NCBI GenBank assembly: GCA_038209365.1
Contig: JBBQXS010000040.1
Location: 1-39,698, forward strand
Source of the DNA: DASQHW01 sp038209365
GTDB taxonomy: Bacteria > Actinomycetota > Acidimicrobiia > IMCC26256 > PALSA-610
Direction: 5' to 3'
DNA length: 39,698 nt
Position 1 is the first letter of the stretch; the number at the start of each line of letters is the position of its first letter. The position numbers and the translations under genes are program-made. Below are positions 7,429 to 15,208 of this stretch, piece after piece. Below the pieces are notes generated by a model. It did no database searches. It worked only from the letters and a program-made list of their open reading frames with translations, and was not told where the DNA came from.

Positions 7429-8171
7429 CCGGCCCCTCCCCCGCTCGGCGTGAAGACCGGGAGGTCCGCCAGCGGCGCCGCGCCGGTTGCGCGCACGAGC
7501 GTGACTGTGCCGGTGTCGAGCGCGGCCGCCAGCCGCGGCGCGCCGCCGCCGTCGACGACCAGCGACACCGTCACCTCGTCCGACGCGCCCGCGAGCGGGC
7601 CGCCGCCCCGGCTCTCGACTGCGATCACCTCGGCATCTGCGAGCACGTAGCCGGATCGCGCCGTATTGCGCTCGACCGCGACGACGTCGACGCGATCGCC
7701 GCCGGTGAGCTTGCCGCCGACGGCGCGAGCGCGCGGCAGCGGAAAGCTCATGACGCGCGTCGCCGCGTAGGCTCCGAGCTCGCGGACGTCGCCCCGCCCG
7801 ACGAAGGCACCTTCGCGAATCGTCTTCGTGACCACCTGCCCGCGCAGCGACCCGATGTCGGCCCCGCCGAAGAGCGTCGCGAGCACATCTCCGTCGACGT
7901 TGACCCGCGCCACCCGCACGTCGCGCTCACCGATGAGCGTTCCCGAAGGCAACTCCTTCGTCGCCACGAGCACCGGCTGGGTGTCGTCGGCGGCCCGCAC
8001 GACGCTCAACGTCAACATCACGCCGAGCGCGCCCGCGAGCAACATCACCACGTGCCCCGACGAGACCCGCGTCGGGAGTGCCCGTCGAGTGCGACCACTT
8101 AGCGCCGATTGCGCGATCCCCAAGGCCTCGCCTCTCACGACAGACAGGCTCTGGCCCACCCGGAGTGGCAT
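7425..8171 (-). CDS. cpaB: CpaB/RcpC-like pilus assembly protein (SAF domain)
   Basis: 248 aa from the ATG at 8171; a TTG at 8198 is possible but has no ribosome site. One N-terminal membrane helix (SSGHVVMLLAGALGVMLTLSVVRA) is followed by an SAF domain (PVLVATKELPSGTLIGERDVRV...) and a RcpC-type C-terminal domain (VMSFPLPRARAVGGKLTGGDRVDV...). CpaB proteins are periplasmic or cell-wall-side pilus assembly factors; in Gram-negatives they work with the secretin, which is absent here as expected for an actinobacterium. It is first in the operon and overlaps cpaE by ATGA. Confidence 0.8.
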   Translation of the reverse strand: MPLRVGQSLSVVRGEALGIAQSALSGRTRRALPTRVSSGHVVMLLAGALGVMLTLSVVRAADDTQPVLVATKELPSGTLIGERDVRVARVNVDGDVLATLFGGADIGSLRGQVVTKTIREGAFVGRGDVRELGAYAATRVMSFPLPRARAVGGKLTGGDRVDVVAVERNTARSGYVLADAEVIAVESRGGGPLAGASDEVTVSLVVDGGGAPRLAAALDTGTVTLVRATGAAPLADLPVFTPSGGGAG

Positions 8172-8323
8172 GAAATCACTGACAGGATGTCTGGACAAGC
8201 GGAATGTTCTGGCAATTCACGTCTCACAGCGAAAGATGACGTGACATTGCACACGCGACAAGCCGCGACCGGCGAGCGAGGCTCCGCCGCTGCCAATACA
8301 TGTCTAGGGCTGCGGAGGAGCAC

Positions 8324-8629
8324 GTGACGTTGTCGCACCGCGCGGCTAACGTGCGCGCCGTGGGCACAACGTCTGATATGCCGGACTCGGGCGCCGCAAA
8401 CGGCTCGAACTATCCGGAGATACTCACTACGGCCATGGCCGCCGAGATGCTGCACGTGCACGTGGAGTACCTCCGGCGGATGGTGCGCGAGGACCGCGTC
8501 CCCGCGCACCGCTTCCCCGGCGGGCGCGAGATCCGCTTCCTGCGCGACGAGCTCATCGCCTGGGTGCGGGCGCAGCCGGGCGAGGATCGCTCCCCGTCAC
8601 GCCAGGGGGAAAGCGCCGCACCCGCGTAG
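8324..8629 (+). CDS. BldC/MerR-type small DNA-binding protein (HTH_17)
   Basis: About 101 aa from the GTG at 8324, chosen because GGAGG lies five bases upstream; an ATG at 8300 and one at 8378 are alternatives. The core (EILTTAMAAEMLHVHVEYLRR, MVREDRVPAHRFPGG-REIRF) is an excisionase/BldC-like winged helix: helix-turn-helix, then the R-x-P-x-x-x-x-G-x-x-x-x-F wing. The tail is short and disordered. Such proteins are transcription factors (BldC in Streptomyces) or recombination directionality factors. It is divergent from the Tad pilus operon with about 150 bases between starts, so it may regulate pilus genes; that is inference from position. Confidence 0.7.
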   Translation: MTLSHRAANVRAVGTTSDMPDSGAANGSNYPEILTTAMAAEMLHVHVEYLRRMVREDRVPAHRFPGGREIRFLRDELIAWVRAQPGEDRSPSRQGESAAPA

Positions 8630-8640
8630 CCTGCGCGTCC

Positions 8641-9507
8641 ATGACCGACCTCGCGGGCAAGGTCGTCGTGATCACCGGCGGCAACAGCGGCATCGGGAAG
8701 GAGACCGCCGTCGAGCTCGCGCGCATGGGCGCGCACGTCCTCATCGCGGCGCGCAACCCGTCGAGGGCGGCCGCCGCGGTGAAAGAGGTCCAGGAGCGCA
8801 CGAGCGCCGGCAACCGGGTGGAGACGCTGCCGCTCGACCTCGCGTCGTTCGCATCAGTGCGCGCGTTTGCCGACGCGTTCACCCAGACGCACGACCGGCT
8901 CGACGTCCTTATCAACAACGCGGGGGGTGTGCTGAGCAAGCGCAGCATCACCGGCGACGGGCACGAGTCGCAGTTCCAGGTCAACCATCTCTCACACTTT
9001 CTGCTCACGAACCTTCTACGCGACACGCTCGTTCGCAGCGCGCCCGCCCGGGTCGTCAACATCGCATCCGTCGCGCACAAGAGCGCGCGCAAAGCGCTCG
9101 ACTTCGACGATCTCGACTACGAGCGGCGCCGCTACCGGGGCTTCCGGGTCTACGGCGAAACCAAGCTCATGAACATCCTGTTCACGCGTGAGCTCGCCAA
9201 GCGCTGGGACGGCACCGACGTGACTGCGAACGCCGTGCACCCCGGGTTCGTCGCGAGCAACTTCGCAAAAGAGGGCGATCTCGGTTGGTGGGGCAACATC
9301 GGCATGCCGCTCACGCGGCCGTTCTCGATCTCGTTGCAGCAGGGCGCCGTCACGCCCGTGTACGTCGCGTCGTCACCCGACGTCGAAGGCATCACCGGGC
9401 AGTACTTCGTGAAGTGCAAGGTCACCGGCCCGAGACCGGCCGCGCTCGACGACGACACTGCCGCGCGCCTCTGGGAGATCAGCGCCGAGCTGACCGGCGT
9501 CGGCTGA
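8641..9507 (+). CDS. Short-chain dehydrogenase (retinol-dehydrogenase-like SDR)
   Basis: 288 aa classical SDR with cofactor motif TGGNSGIG at residues 12-19, NNAG at 92-95, active-site Ser in IASVA (about 143) and Y171-x3-K175. The long substrate loop (DFDDLDYERRRYRGFRVYGETK) and the HPGFVASNF segment are typical of retinol dehydrogenase/WW-domain-oxidoreductase-like SDRs. They oxidise or reduce alcohols and ketones with NADP; the substrate cannot be read from sequence. The ATG at 8641 lacks a ribosome site but sits eight bases after TAGCCT (8627-8632), so translation may be leaderless. It is convergent with the gene at 9510, with two bases between stops. Confidence 0.88.
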   Translation: MTDLAGKVVVITGGNSGIGKETAVELARMGAHVLIAARNPSRAAAAVKEVQERTSAGNRVETLPLDLASFASVRAFADAFTQTHDRLDVLINNAGGVLSKRSITGDGHESQFQVNHLSHFLLTNLLRDTLVRSAPARVVNIASVAHKSARKALDFDDLDYERRRYRGFRVYGETKLMNILFTRELAKRWDGTDVTANAVHPGFVASNFAKEGDLGWWGNIGMPLTRPFSISLQQGAVTPVYVASSPDVEGITGQYFVKCKVTGPRPAALDDDTAARLWEISAELTGVG

Positions 9508-9509
9508 GG

Positions 9510-10040
9510 CTACGAGCGACGCGCCGCGGCCCACGCCACGGATTGCAGCGGCACCACGGTCTCGGCGCCGAGCTTCGCCACGACCGACACGAAGTCCTTG
9601 CCGACGTGGACGGTGCCGTCCAGGCCTTCGAACTCGTGCAGGCAGCCGATCGTCTGGTCGTCGCGACCGTCGCGTTCGAGCAGCGCGTCGCGGAACGTCC
9701 GACGACTCCGGGCGCGACTCCCGCCTTCGGTCGCGTGGTCGTACATCTCGATGGACATGGGCAACCCGGCGACGAGATGGATGTCCACCCGGCCGTACGC
9801 CGCACGGATCGCGACGAGGTCGTCGCCGGTCTCCTCGACGTAGCCGGCAAAGCGCTGGTCGCCGACGAGCACCGCGACGCGGTCGCCGGCGTGCATGCGC
9901 TCGCCGAGCCAACCCTCGAGCGTGCGACCGTGCCGCCACTGGGCCGCCGCGTCTGCGGTCGCAACCTCTTGCTCGGCGCGCCATTCGGCCCGCATCTCGG
10001 AGGCGACGCCCGCCAGGTCTGGGTGCTCGAGGCCGTCCAT
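9510..10040 (-). CDS. Conserved-looking protein of unknown function (176 aa)
   Basis: Starts at the ATG at 10040; the frame is open far upstream only as a shadow of the monooxygenase gene. The first 60 residues are helical and charged (EMRAEWRAEQEVATADAAAQ). Two beta-rich parts follow: GDRVAVLVGDQRFAGYVEE, with the rhythm of a small SH3-like barrel, and a C-terminal strand region (GTVHVGKDFVSVVAKLG). It has no signal peptide, membrane helix or metal motif. It lies 45 bases downstream of the flavin monooxygenase in the same direction, so the two are probably co-transcribed and perhaps both under the KstR-like site. I do not recognise the family. Confidence 0.65.
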   Translation of the reverse strand: MDGLEHPDLAGVASEMRAEWRAEQEVATADAAAQWRHGRTLEGWLGERMHAGDRVAVLVGDQRFAGYVEETGDDLVAIRAAYGRVDIHLVAGLPMSIEMYDHATEGGSRARSRRTFRDALLERDGRDDQTIGCLHEFEGLDGTVHVGKDFVSVVAKLGAETVVPLQSVAWAAARRS

Positions 10041-10084
10041 CACCTGATGATCGGACGAAGGGGACCGATGTTGAGCCGGATCGG

Positions 10085-11209
10085 TCAGGTCGTGGCTGCA
10101 GCCGCCCGGTAGCGCGATGTCGAGTGCTCGGGATCGGTGTCGAAGCGCGGGATGACCTCGTCTCCGAACAGCTTCACCGTGCGCTCGAGCAGGTCGTGGC
10201 CGTACGTGCTGCCGGACGGGCCCATGATCAGCTGGTCGACCCCGATGCTGTTCCAGCGCTCGATCCCCTGGGCGCACTCGTCGGGAGTGCCGACGATCGC
10301 CGCCCCGGACTGGAACCCCTTCTCGATCGCGTCGAGCGACGGGTCGGGGATCTCGGCGGGCCACTCCGGCACGAACGGCGGCTTCGGGAACGTGTCGAGG
10401 TAGTGGAACACGAGCGTCTGCTGGCGTCCGTTGCCGGAGTGCGTCATCAGGTTGCGCGCCTCGTCGCGGTCTTCGAGGCACATGAAGCTCGTGGTGATCG
10501 CGATGTTGTCGTTCACGTACGCGCCGACCGGTTCCGCGTTGACGATGTGCTTCTTGTACGTCTCCACGAGCGGCGCCATCTTCTCGGGGGTGCCACCCGT
10601 GAAGCAGATGACCCCGAGCCCCATGCGCGCGGCCTTCTCGAACGTCTCCGGGTTGCCGGCCGCGACCCACAACGGCGGGTGCGGCTTCACGTACGGCTTC
10701 GGGATGACATTGCGCTCGGGCATCGAGAAGTACTTGCCGTCGTAGGAGTACGGCTCGTCGCGCCACATGCGCACGATCTCGCGGATCGCCTCGTCGTACA
10801 TCTCTCGCGTCGCTTCGGGGTCGGTGATCCCGAAGCCACCCATCTCGGTGGTCGACGATCCGCGTCCGGTGCCGAACTCGAAACGCCCGCTCGACACGTG
10901 GTCCATCATCGCGACGCGTTCGGCGACGCGCGCGGGATGGTTCACAGGCGGGGTGATGTTGATGATCCCCGACGCCGCGTGCAGGCGTTCGGTCCGCGCC
11001 AGCACCCACGCCATCAACGTCTCGCTCGCGGAGATGTGCGAGTACTCCTTCAAGAAGTGGTGCTCGGTGAACCAGGCATACTTCCAGCGGTGCCGGTCGG
11101 CGACCTCGCACAGCCCGACCTCGCTCATGAGGCGGTCGTGCTCGGCGTCGGGGTTGGCGGCCGCCACGTCTCTGTGGACGAAGCCGCCGAGGAAGAGGCC
11201 GAATTCCAT
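10085..11209 (-). CDS. Luciferase-like (LLM class) flavin-dependent monooxygenase
   Basis: 374 aa from the ATG at 11209, fixed by GGAGGG seven bases upstream; the longer frame contains no domain. Bacterial-luciferase fold signatures: MEFGLFLGGF at the start, WFTEHHFLKEYSHISAS near residues 45-62, VNHPARVAERVAMMDHVS and GRFEFGTGRG near 100-130, then PPLWVAAGNPETFEKAARMG near 200. LLM enzymes use reduced FMN, or F420 in actinobacteria, to oxygenate or reduce organic substrates. The GRGSS-EM segment is typical of long-chain alkane/ketone-type LLM proteins. A palindrome resembling a KstR operator lies 34 bases upstream of the start, pointing to a role in sterol or lipid catabolism. Confidence 0.88.
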   Translation of the reverse strand: MEFGLFLGGFVHRDVAAANPDAEHDRLMSEVGLCEVADRHRWKYAWFTEHHFLKEYSHISASETLMAWVLARTERLHAASGIINITPPVNHPARVAERVAMMDHVSSGRFEFGTGRGSSTTEMGGFGITDPEATREMYDEAIREIVRMWRDEPYSYDGKYFSMPERNVIPKPYVKPHPPLWVAAGNPETFEKAARMGLGVICFTGGTPEKMAPLVETYKKHIVNAEPVGAYVNDNIAITTSFMCLEDRDEARNLMTHSGNGRQQTLVFHYLDTFPKPPFVPEWPAEIPDPSLDAIEKGFQSGAAIVGTPDECAQGIERWNSIGVDQLIMGPSGSTYGHDLLERTVKLFGDEVIPRFDTDPEHSTSRYRAAAATT

Positions 11210-11242
11210 GCGCGCGGGCCCTCCGGATCGAGCGGACACGTT

Positions 11243-11260
11243 TTTAGAACGTGTTCTAAA
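11243..11260. promoter_or_regulatory. KstR-like operator upstream of the LLM monooxygenase gene
   Basis: A perfect inverted repeat TTTAGAAC-GT-GTTCTAAA (8-base arms, 2-base spacer), 34 bases before the ATG at 11209. It matches the core T-N-N-AAC-N-N-GTT-N-N-A and the TAGAAC..GTTCTA form reported for KstR, the TetR-family repressor of cholesterol catabolism in mycobacteria and rhodococci. No kstR gene is in the window. It might also serve the kinase gene on the other strand. Confidence 0.7.
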
Positions 11261-11368
11261 TCCTAGAGGACGGGGCCGCGCGATGTCCAGCATGGTCCGG
11301 GGCGTGGTCACGAATCCCGACCCATGTGTCGGATCCTGTGCCCACGGGGCCGCGGAGTGCGCAACACA

Positions 11369-11881
11369 ATGGCGGCCGTGCGGCGCGTGGTGATCCTGGG
11401 CCCGGGAGGGGCGGGCAAGTCGACGCTCGCGCGCCGTCTCGGCGCGAGCACCGGCCTGCCGGTCGTCCATCTCGACGAGCATTTCTGGCGCCCGGGCTGG
11501 GTCGAGACACCGCGTGAGGAGTGGCGCGTACGCCAACGCGAGCTGTTCGCAGGTGACGCGTGGATCGCCGATGGCAACTACAGCGGCACGCTCGACGAAC
11601 GCCTCCCGCGTGCCGACACCGTCGTGCTGCTCGACCTCCCGGCGTGGCGAACGGTGCCCCGCGCGTTACGCCGTTCGATCGCCCACCGCGGCGAGGCACT
11701 CCAGGCCGAGGGTTGTCCGGAGCGCGTCGACGTGCAGTTCCTGCGCTGGGTCGCGAACTACCGACGACGGTCCAGGCCGCGAGTGCTCGCCGCGATTGCC
11801 GAGCACGCGCCGGACGCGCGACTGCACGTGCTGCGGAACCCGCGCGCAGTCGACGCGTTCGTCGCCGCGCTCAACCGGTGA
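11369..11881 (+). CDS. P-loop kinase-like NTPase (adenylate kinase / topology-modulation type)
   Basis: 170 aa from the ATG at 11369; an upstream ATG (11324) is possible but adds no domain. It begins RRVVILGPGGAGKSTLARRLG with Walker A at 11-19. It continues with VVHLDEHFWRPGW (the Asp-based acceptor region of shikimate-kinase/FlaR-like proteins), WIADGNYSGTLDERLPRADTVV and a LID-like Arg-rich segment (RALRRSIAHRGEAL). This fits the P-loop kinase family often annotated as 'topology modulation protein' or adenylate kinase-like; the phosphate acceptor is unknown. Its 3' end overlaps the convergent lipoprotein gene by 11 bases. Confidence 0.75.
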   Translation: MAAVRRVVILGPGGAGKSTLARRLGASTGLPVVHLDEHFWRPGWVETPREEWRVRQRELFAGDAWIADGNYSGTLDERLPRADTVVLLDLPAWRTVPRALRRSIAHRGEALQAEGCPERVDVQFLRWVANYRRRSRPRVLAAIAEHAPDARLHVLRNPRAVDAFVAALNR

Positions 11882-13325
11882 TCGCGCGTACTTCCGTGAC
11901 CGAGACCCGTTGGGTGACCTTGGGCTCGGCGTCGATTGCTTCGAGCTTCGGGACGCCCGGCAGGCCGGCACTCCCGCCGAGCAGGTCGCCGATCTGCCCG
12001 CCCGAAGAAAGTGACTCGAGGTCGACGTCGCACGGGTCGGGTGGTGTCGCGAATGGAGAGACGGTGCCCCGCGGCTCGACGAGCCCCACGATCGGGCCGC
12101 TCCGGACCTTGGCGGCGCGCGCGAGACCCGCAAGTCGCTTGTCGGCGTCGGTCATCGCGCGCGCACGGGCCTGGGCGACGAGGTCGTCGCACGCGGATGA
12201 GATGAACAGCACGCCCGACGGTGCCAGCACCCCGGTGACACCGTTGACAGCATCGACGATCTTGCTGCCGTTCTTCATGAGCACGTCGACCGGGACCGTC
12301 GCGCTCACATAGCGCAACCGTCCGCCCTGCGCCTCGACCTCGACCGCGTCCTCGCGGACGCCGAGCGCCGTCAGTGCCCGCGTGATCCGGTCGCCGTCCG
12401 CGGGAGTGAAGGAACCGGAGCCGGTCGGTTGCGCGCCCGACGACGAGGAGCTGATCGACTCGCCGAGCGTCGACTGTGCGACGACGATCTCGGCCCGGTC
12501 GGCCTTGCCGGTGACCTCTCCGGTGCCGGTCGCCGTGAGCGTCCGATCGGCCGTGTCGGCAAGCGCGAAGGTTGCGGACACGGAGAAGGTCAACTCGACC
12601 TCGGGCTTGGCATCGAGCGGTTGGGGCGGCGGTCCATACGTCGAGAGGACCGACAGCGCGTCGATCGCCGAACGGCCGCACGGCTCGCCGTTGCCCAATG
12701 CTGCGAAGTAGGCGGCAGTGAGCGGATCGCTCGGGCCTTCGGTGACTCCACGCAACTGGCCGAGCACGACATCGGCAGCGCGCGCGAGCCCTTCGGCGTG
12801 GCGGCGCGCATCCTTGACGGCATCCACGCGGGCGGTCGACAGCGCGGCCGCGCAATCCTCGACCGCGAACCGGAGACCGGCCACGTCCGTCGTCCCCATC
12901 ACCGCGTCGATCGCTTTCGAGACGTCCGACGCGATTCCCGGAAGCTTCGCGACCGGTACCTCGACCCGCAGCCGCGTCTCTCCACCGACGCCCGACGACA
13001 AGACGCTCCCGTTCTCCATGTGCAACGCCGTGTCGGGAAGCCCGAGCGTACGGAGCCGGGCCAGGAGGCCGGCGCGCTGCGCCGAGGGATCAGCGGCGGA
13101 CGAAGGCGGGAAGCTGATCGAGCCGCCGCTGTTCTCGGGCTCCACGACGACGAACGCGAGATCGGCGCGCACCTTCTGCGTGGCCGTGCCGTCCGCGACG
13201 AGCCCTCGGGGGGCGCCGGGATCTGCCGGCGCGCCCGACGTTCCCGTGCTCTTGGTCGATCCGCCCGACCCACATCCGGCGAGGACGAGCGCCAGGGCCA
13301 CCGGCCCGAATCGCTTGCCCACCAT
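11871..13325 (-). CDS. Lipoprotein with two SIMPL (DUF541)-like domains
   Basis: 484 aa. The ATG at 13325 follows GGGGGAG. A lipoprotein signal peptide (FGPVALALVLAGC, lipobox Cys18) is followed by a Gly/Ser/Thr linker. Two SIMPL-like repeats come next. The first covers about residues 45-235 (GTATQKVRADLAFVVVE; KDARRHAEGLARAADVVLGQ). The second covers about 255-470 (TATGTGEVTGKADRAEIVV; ADKRLAGLARAAKVRSGP). Each has the family's alternating strands and the DA..RA..LA helix. SIMPL proteins (BP26/OMP28-like) are extracytoplasmic, oligomerise and are linked to stress or membrane integrity; the molecular role is unclear. A tandem, lipid-anchored arrangement is less common than the single-domain form. 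It is divergent from herA. Confidence 0.8.
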   Translation of the reverse strand: MVGKRFGPVALALVLAGCGSGGSTKSTGTSGAPADPGAPRGLVADGTATQKVRADLAFVVVEPENSGGSISFPPSSAADPSAQRAGLLARLRTLGLPDTALHMENGSVLSSGVGGETRLRVEVPVAKLPGIASDVSKAIDAVMGTTDVAGLRFAVEDCAAALSTARVDAVKDARRHAEGLARAADVVLGQLRGVTEGPSDPLTAAYFAALGNGEPCGRSAIDALSVLSTYGPPPQPLDAKPEVELTFSVSATFALADTADRTLTATGTGEVTGKADRAEIVVAQSTLGESISSSSSGAQPTGSGSFTPADGDRITRALTALGVREDAVEVEAQGGRLRYVSATVPVDVLMKNGSKIVDAVNGVTGVLAPSGVLFISSACDDLVAQARARAMTDADKRLAGLARAAKVRSGPIVGLVEPRGTVSPFATPPDPCDVDLESLSSGGQIGDLLGGSAGLPGVPKLEAIDAEPKVTQRVSVTEVRAITG

Positions 13326-13394
13326 GCCGACTCCCCCGCCGGTGGTACGCCGCCCGGAGCCGGCGCATCCACCGAAACTGTCTCACCCCCCCAC

Positions 13395-13407
13395 TACCGT
13401 CGCAACA
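13395..13407 (+). promoter_or_regulatory. Possible -10 box for a leaderless herA transcript
   Basis: TACCGT at 13395-13400 fits the actinobacterial TANNNT -10 element and ends seven bases before the GTG at 13408. There is no Shine-Dalgarno. The layout is what leaderless actinobacterial genes show. Weak on its own, but the same spacing recurs at 8627, 30862 and 31830. Confidence 0.35.
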
Positions 13408-15201
13408 GTGAGATCGACGCCTGAACGCGCACCCGCACCCGCACGTGAAGCCGCCTATGAAGCAACGGCTGCGGCGACGCCCGAACACGATGGTCCGGAC
13501 GCCGTCGGGCGGGTGCTGGGCACCGACGATGCCACCCCACTCTCGTACTGGGTGGCGATCGCGCCCGACCAGTACCTGCAGCTCGACGACGTCGTGGTCT
13601 GCGACCGGCAACTCCCCGCGCACGACGAGCCGGTCCGGTTGTCCGGCGTCGTCACCCAGGTCCGCGCCCGCCATGAAGGCGCGCGCTTCGACTCCGACGT
13701 CTTCCTCATCGAAGACGGCGTCCTGCCCGCCGGCGCGGTCGAGGCCGCCGAGATCCTCACGACGCGCGTCGAGCCCGAGATCTTCGTGCCGCCTCGCCCC
13801 GGTACCGAGGTGCGCCGCGCCGAGGGGCAGGAGCGCGACGAGGCCTTGTACTTCGACCGGATGCCGCGCAAGTTGCCGATCGGTCTCGGTCGCGACGGCC
13901 GTCCGCTGTACGCCAACATCGATTTCCTCGACGGCACGCGCGGCGCCCATGTCAACATCTCGGGGATCTCGGGCGTCGCAACCAAGACCACCTACGCCAC
14001 GTTCCTGCTGTACGCACTGTTCAACTCGGGCGCGCTCGGCGAGGACACGTTGAACACGCGCGCGCTGGTGTTCAACGTGAAGGGCGAGGATCTCCTGTTC
14101 CTCGACCACGACAACACGGAGCTCTCCGACGCCGACCGCGACAAGTACCGCGAGCTCGGCCTCATGCCGGGCGCGTTCAAGTCGGTGACGGTGTTCGCAC
14201 CTGCACGCAAAGGCGACGTGAACGCGCGGCCGGATGTCGCGACCCGCACCCAGGGCGTGCACGCGTTCTACTGGACGCTCGCCGACTTCGTCACCGAAGA
14301 GCTGTTGCCGTTTGCATTCGCCGACGCCGAGGACGATCGCCAGCAGTACACGATGGTCGTCCACAACGTGACCGCGGCGCTGCGCCGCGAGGGCGAGCCC
14401 GCGGCGGACGGCGCGTGGCGCGTCGACGGCCGCACCCTCCGCACCTACCGCGATCTCGTGGATTTCGTCGTCGCCAAGGTGCAGAGCGACGACGAGCTCG
14501 AACGGCGCGAATGGGCCGGTCCGGCGACGGGCATGGGCACGATCAACGCGTTCGTGCGGCGGTTCCTGTCGTCCCAACGCGCCCTCGACCGCCTCGTGCG
14601 CGCCGACGTCGCCGAACGCGAATTCCACCGCATCGACACCGACGATGCCCAGCTCACGGTCGTCGACCTCCACAACCTTCCCGACCGCGCCAAGCGGTTC
14701 GTCGTGGGGGTCACCTTGCGGACCGCGTTCGATCGCAAGGAGCAGACCGGCAGCGCGAAGCCATTGCTGTTCGTCGTGCTCGACGAGCTGAACAAGTATG
14801 CGCCGCGGGAAGGCGACTCCCCCATCAAGGAGATCCTGCTCGACGTCGCCGAGCGCGGTCGTTCGCTCGGCATCGTGCTGGTCGGCGCGCAGCAGACCGC
14901 GAGCGAGGTCGAGCGGCGGATCATCTCGAACTCCTCGATCCGCGTGGTCGGCCGCCTCGACGCCGCGGAAGCATCGCGTGCCGAATACGGCTTCTTGCCG
15001 CCGAGCCACCAGAAGCGGGCGACGATCGCCAAGCCCGGCACGATGTTCGTGAGCCAGCCCGAGATCCCGGTCCCGCTCGTCGCGGAGTTCCCGTTCCCGG
15101 CGTGGGCGACCCGCCCCGCCGAACGCGGCGCGAACCCGAGCGCGACGGGCGCAGCCGCGGTCCCGGACGATCCGTACGCCGGCCTGCCCGGCGGGGGCTG
15201 A
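13408..15201 (+). CDS. herA: HerA-like hexameric DNA translocase (DUF87)
   Basis: 597 aa from the GTG at 13408; the open frame runs far upstream, antisense to the lipoprotein gene, so it cannot set the start. Residues ~35-180 are a HerA-barrel-like beta domain (VVVCDRQLPAHDEPVRLSG; VFLIEDGVLPAGAVEAAEI). The RecA-like core follows: P-loop NISGISGVATKTTYATFLL at about 183-201, where the usual G-x-x-G-x-G-K-T is GISGVATKT, and Walker B LLFVVLDELNKYAP with Asp/Glu near 459-460. A VLVGAQQTASEVERRIISNS sensor/arginine segment comes next, then a C-terminal anchoring domain. HerA pumps DNA to the NurA nuclease during end resection. It begins the herA-sbcD-sbcC-nurA operon. Confidence 0.85.
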   Translation: MRSTPERAPAPAREAAYEATAAATPEHDGPDAVGRVLGTDDATPLSYWVAIAPDQYLQLDDVVVCDRQLPAHDEPVRLSGVVTQVRARHEGARFDSDVFLIEDGVLPAGAVEAAEILTTRVEPEIFVPPRPGTEVRRAEGQERDEALYFDRMPRKLPIGLGRDGRPLYANIDFLDGTRGAHVNISGISGVATKTTYATFLLYALFNSGALGEDTLNTRALVFNVKGEDLLFLDHDNTELSDADRDKYRELGLMPGAFKSVTVFAPARKGDVNARPDVATRTQGVHAFYWTLADFVTEELLPFAFADAEDDRQQYTMVVHNVTAALRREGEPAADGAWRVDGRTLRTYRDLVDFVVAKVQSDDELERREWAGPATGMGTINAFVRRFLSSQRALDRLVRADVAEREFHRIDTDDAQLTVVDLHNLPDRAKRFVVGVTLRTAFDRKEQTGSAKPLLFVVLDELNKYAPREGDSPIKEILLDVAERGRSLGIVLVGAQQTASEVERRIISNSSIRVVGRLDAAEASRAEYGFLPPSHQKRATIAKPGTMFVSQPEIPVPLVAEFPFPAWATRPAERGANPSATGAAAVPDDPYAGLPGGG

Positions 15202-15208
15202 GCCCGCG

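Noticed and set aside
11210..11536. Long N-terminal extension of the luciferase-like monooxygenase
   Set aside because: The family starts at MEFGLF; the ribosome site GGAGGG precedes that ATG, and the extension runs through the operator.
12718..13407. Upstream extension of the herA frame
   Set aside because: It lies antisense to the lipoprotein gene and has no domain; the GTG at 13408 with a -10 box just before it is a better start.
13326..13407. LexA/SOS box before the herA operon
   Set aside because: No sequence close to the actinobacterial TCGAAC-N4-GTTCGA pattern is present.
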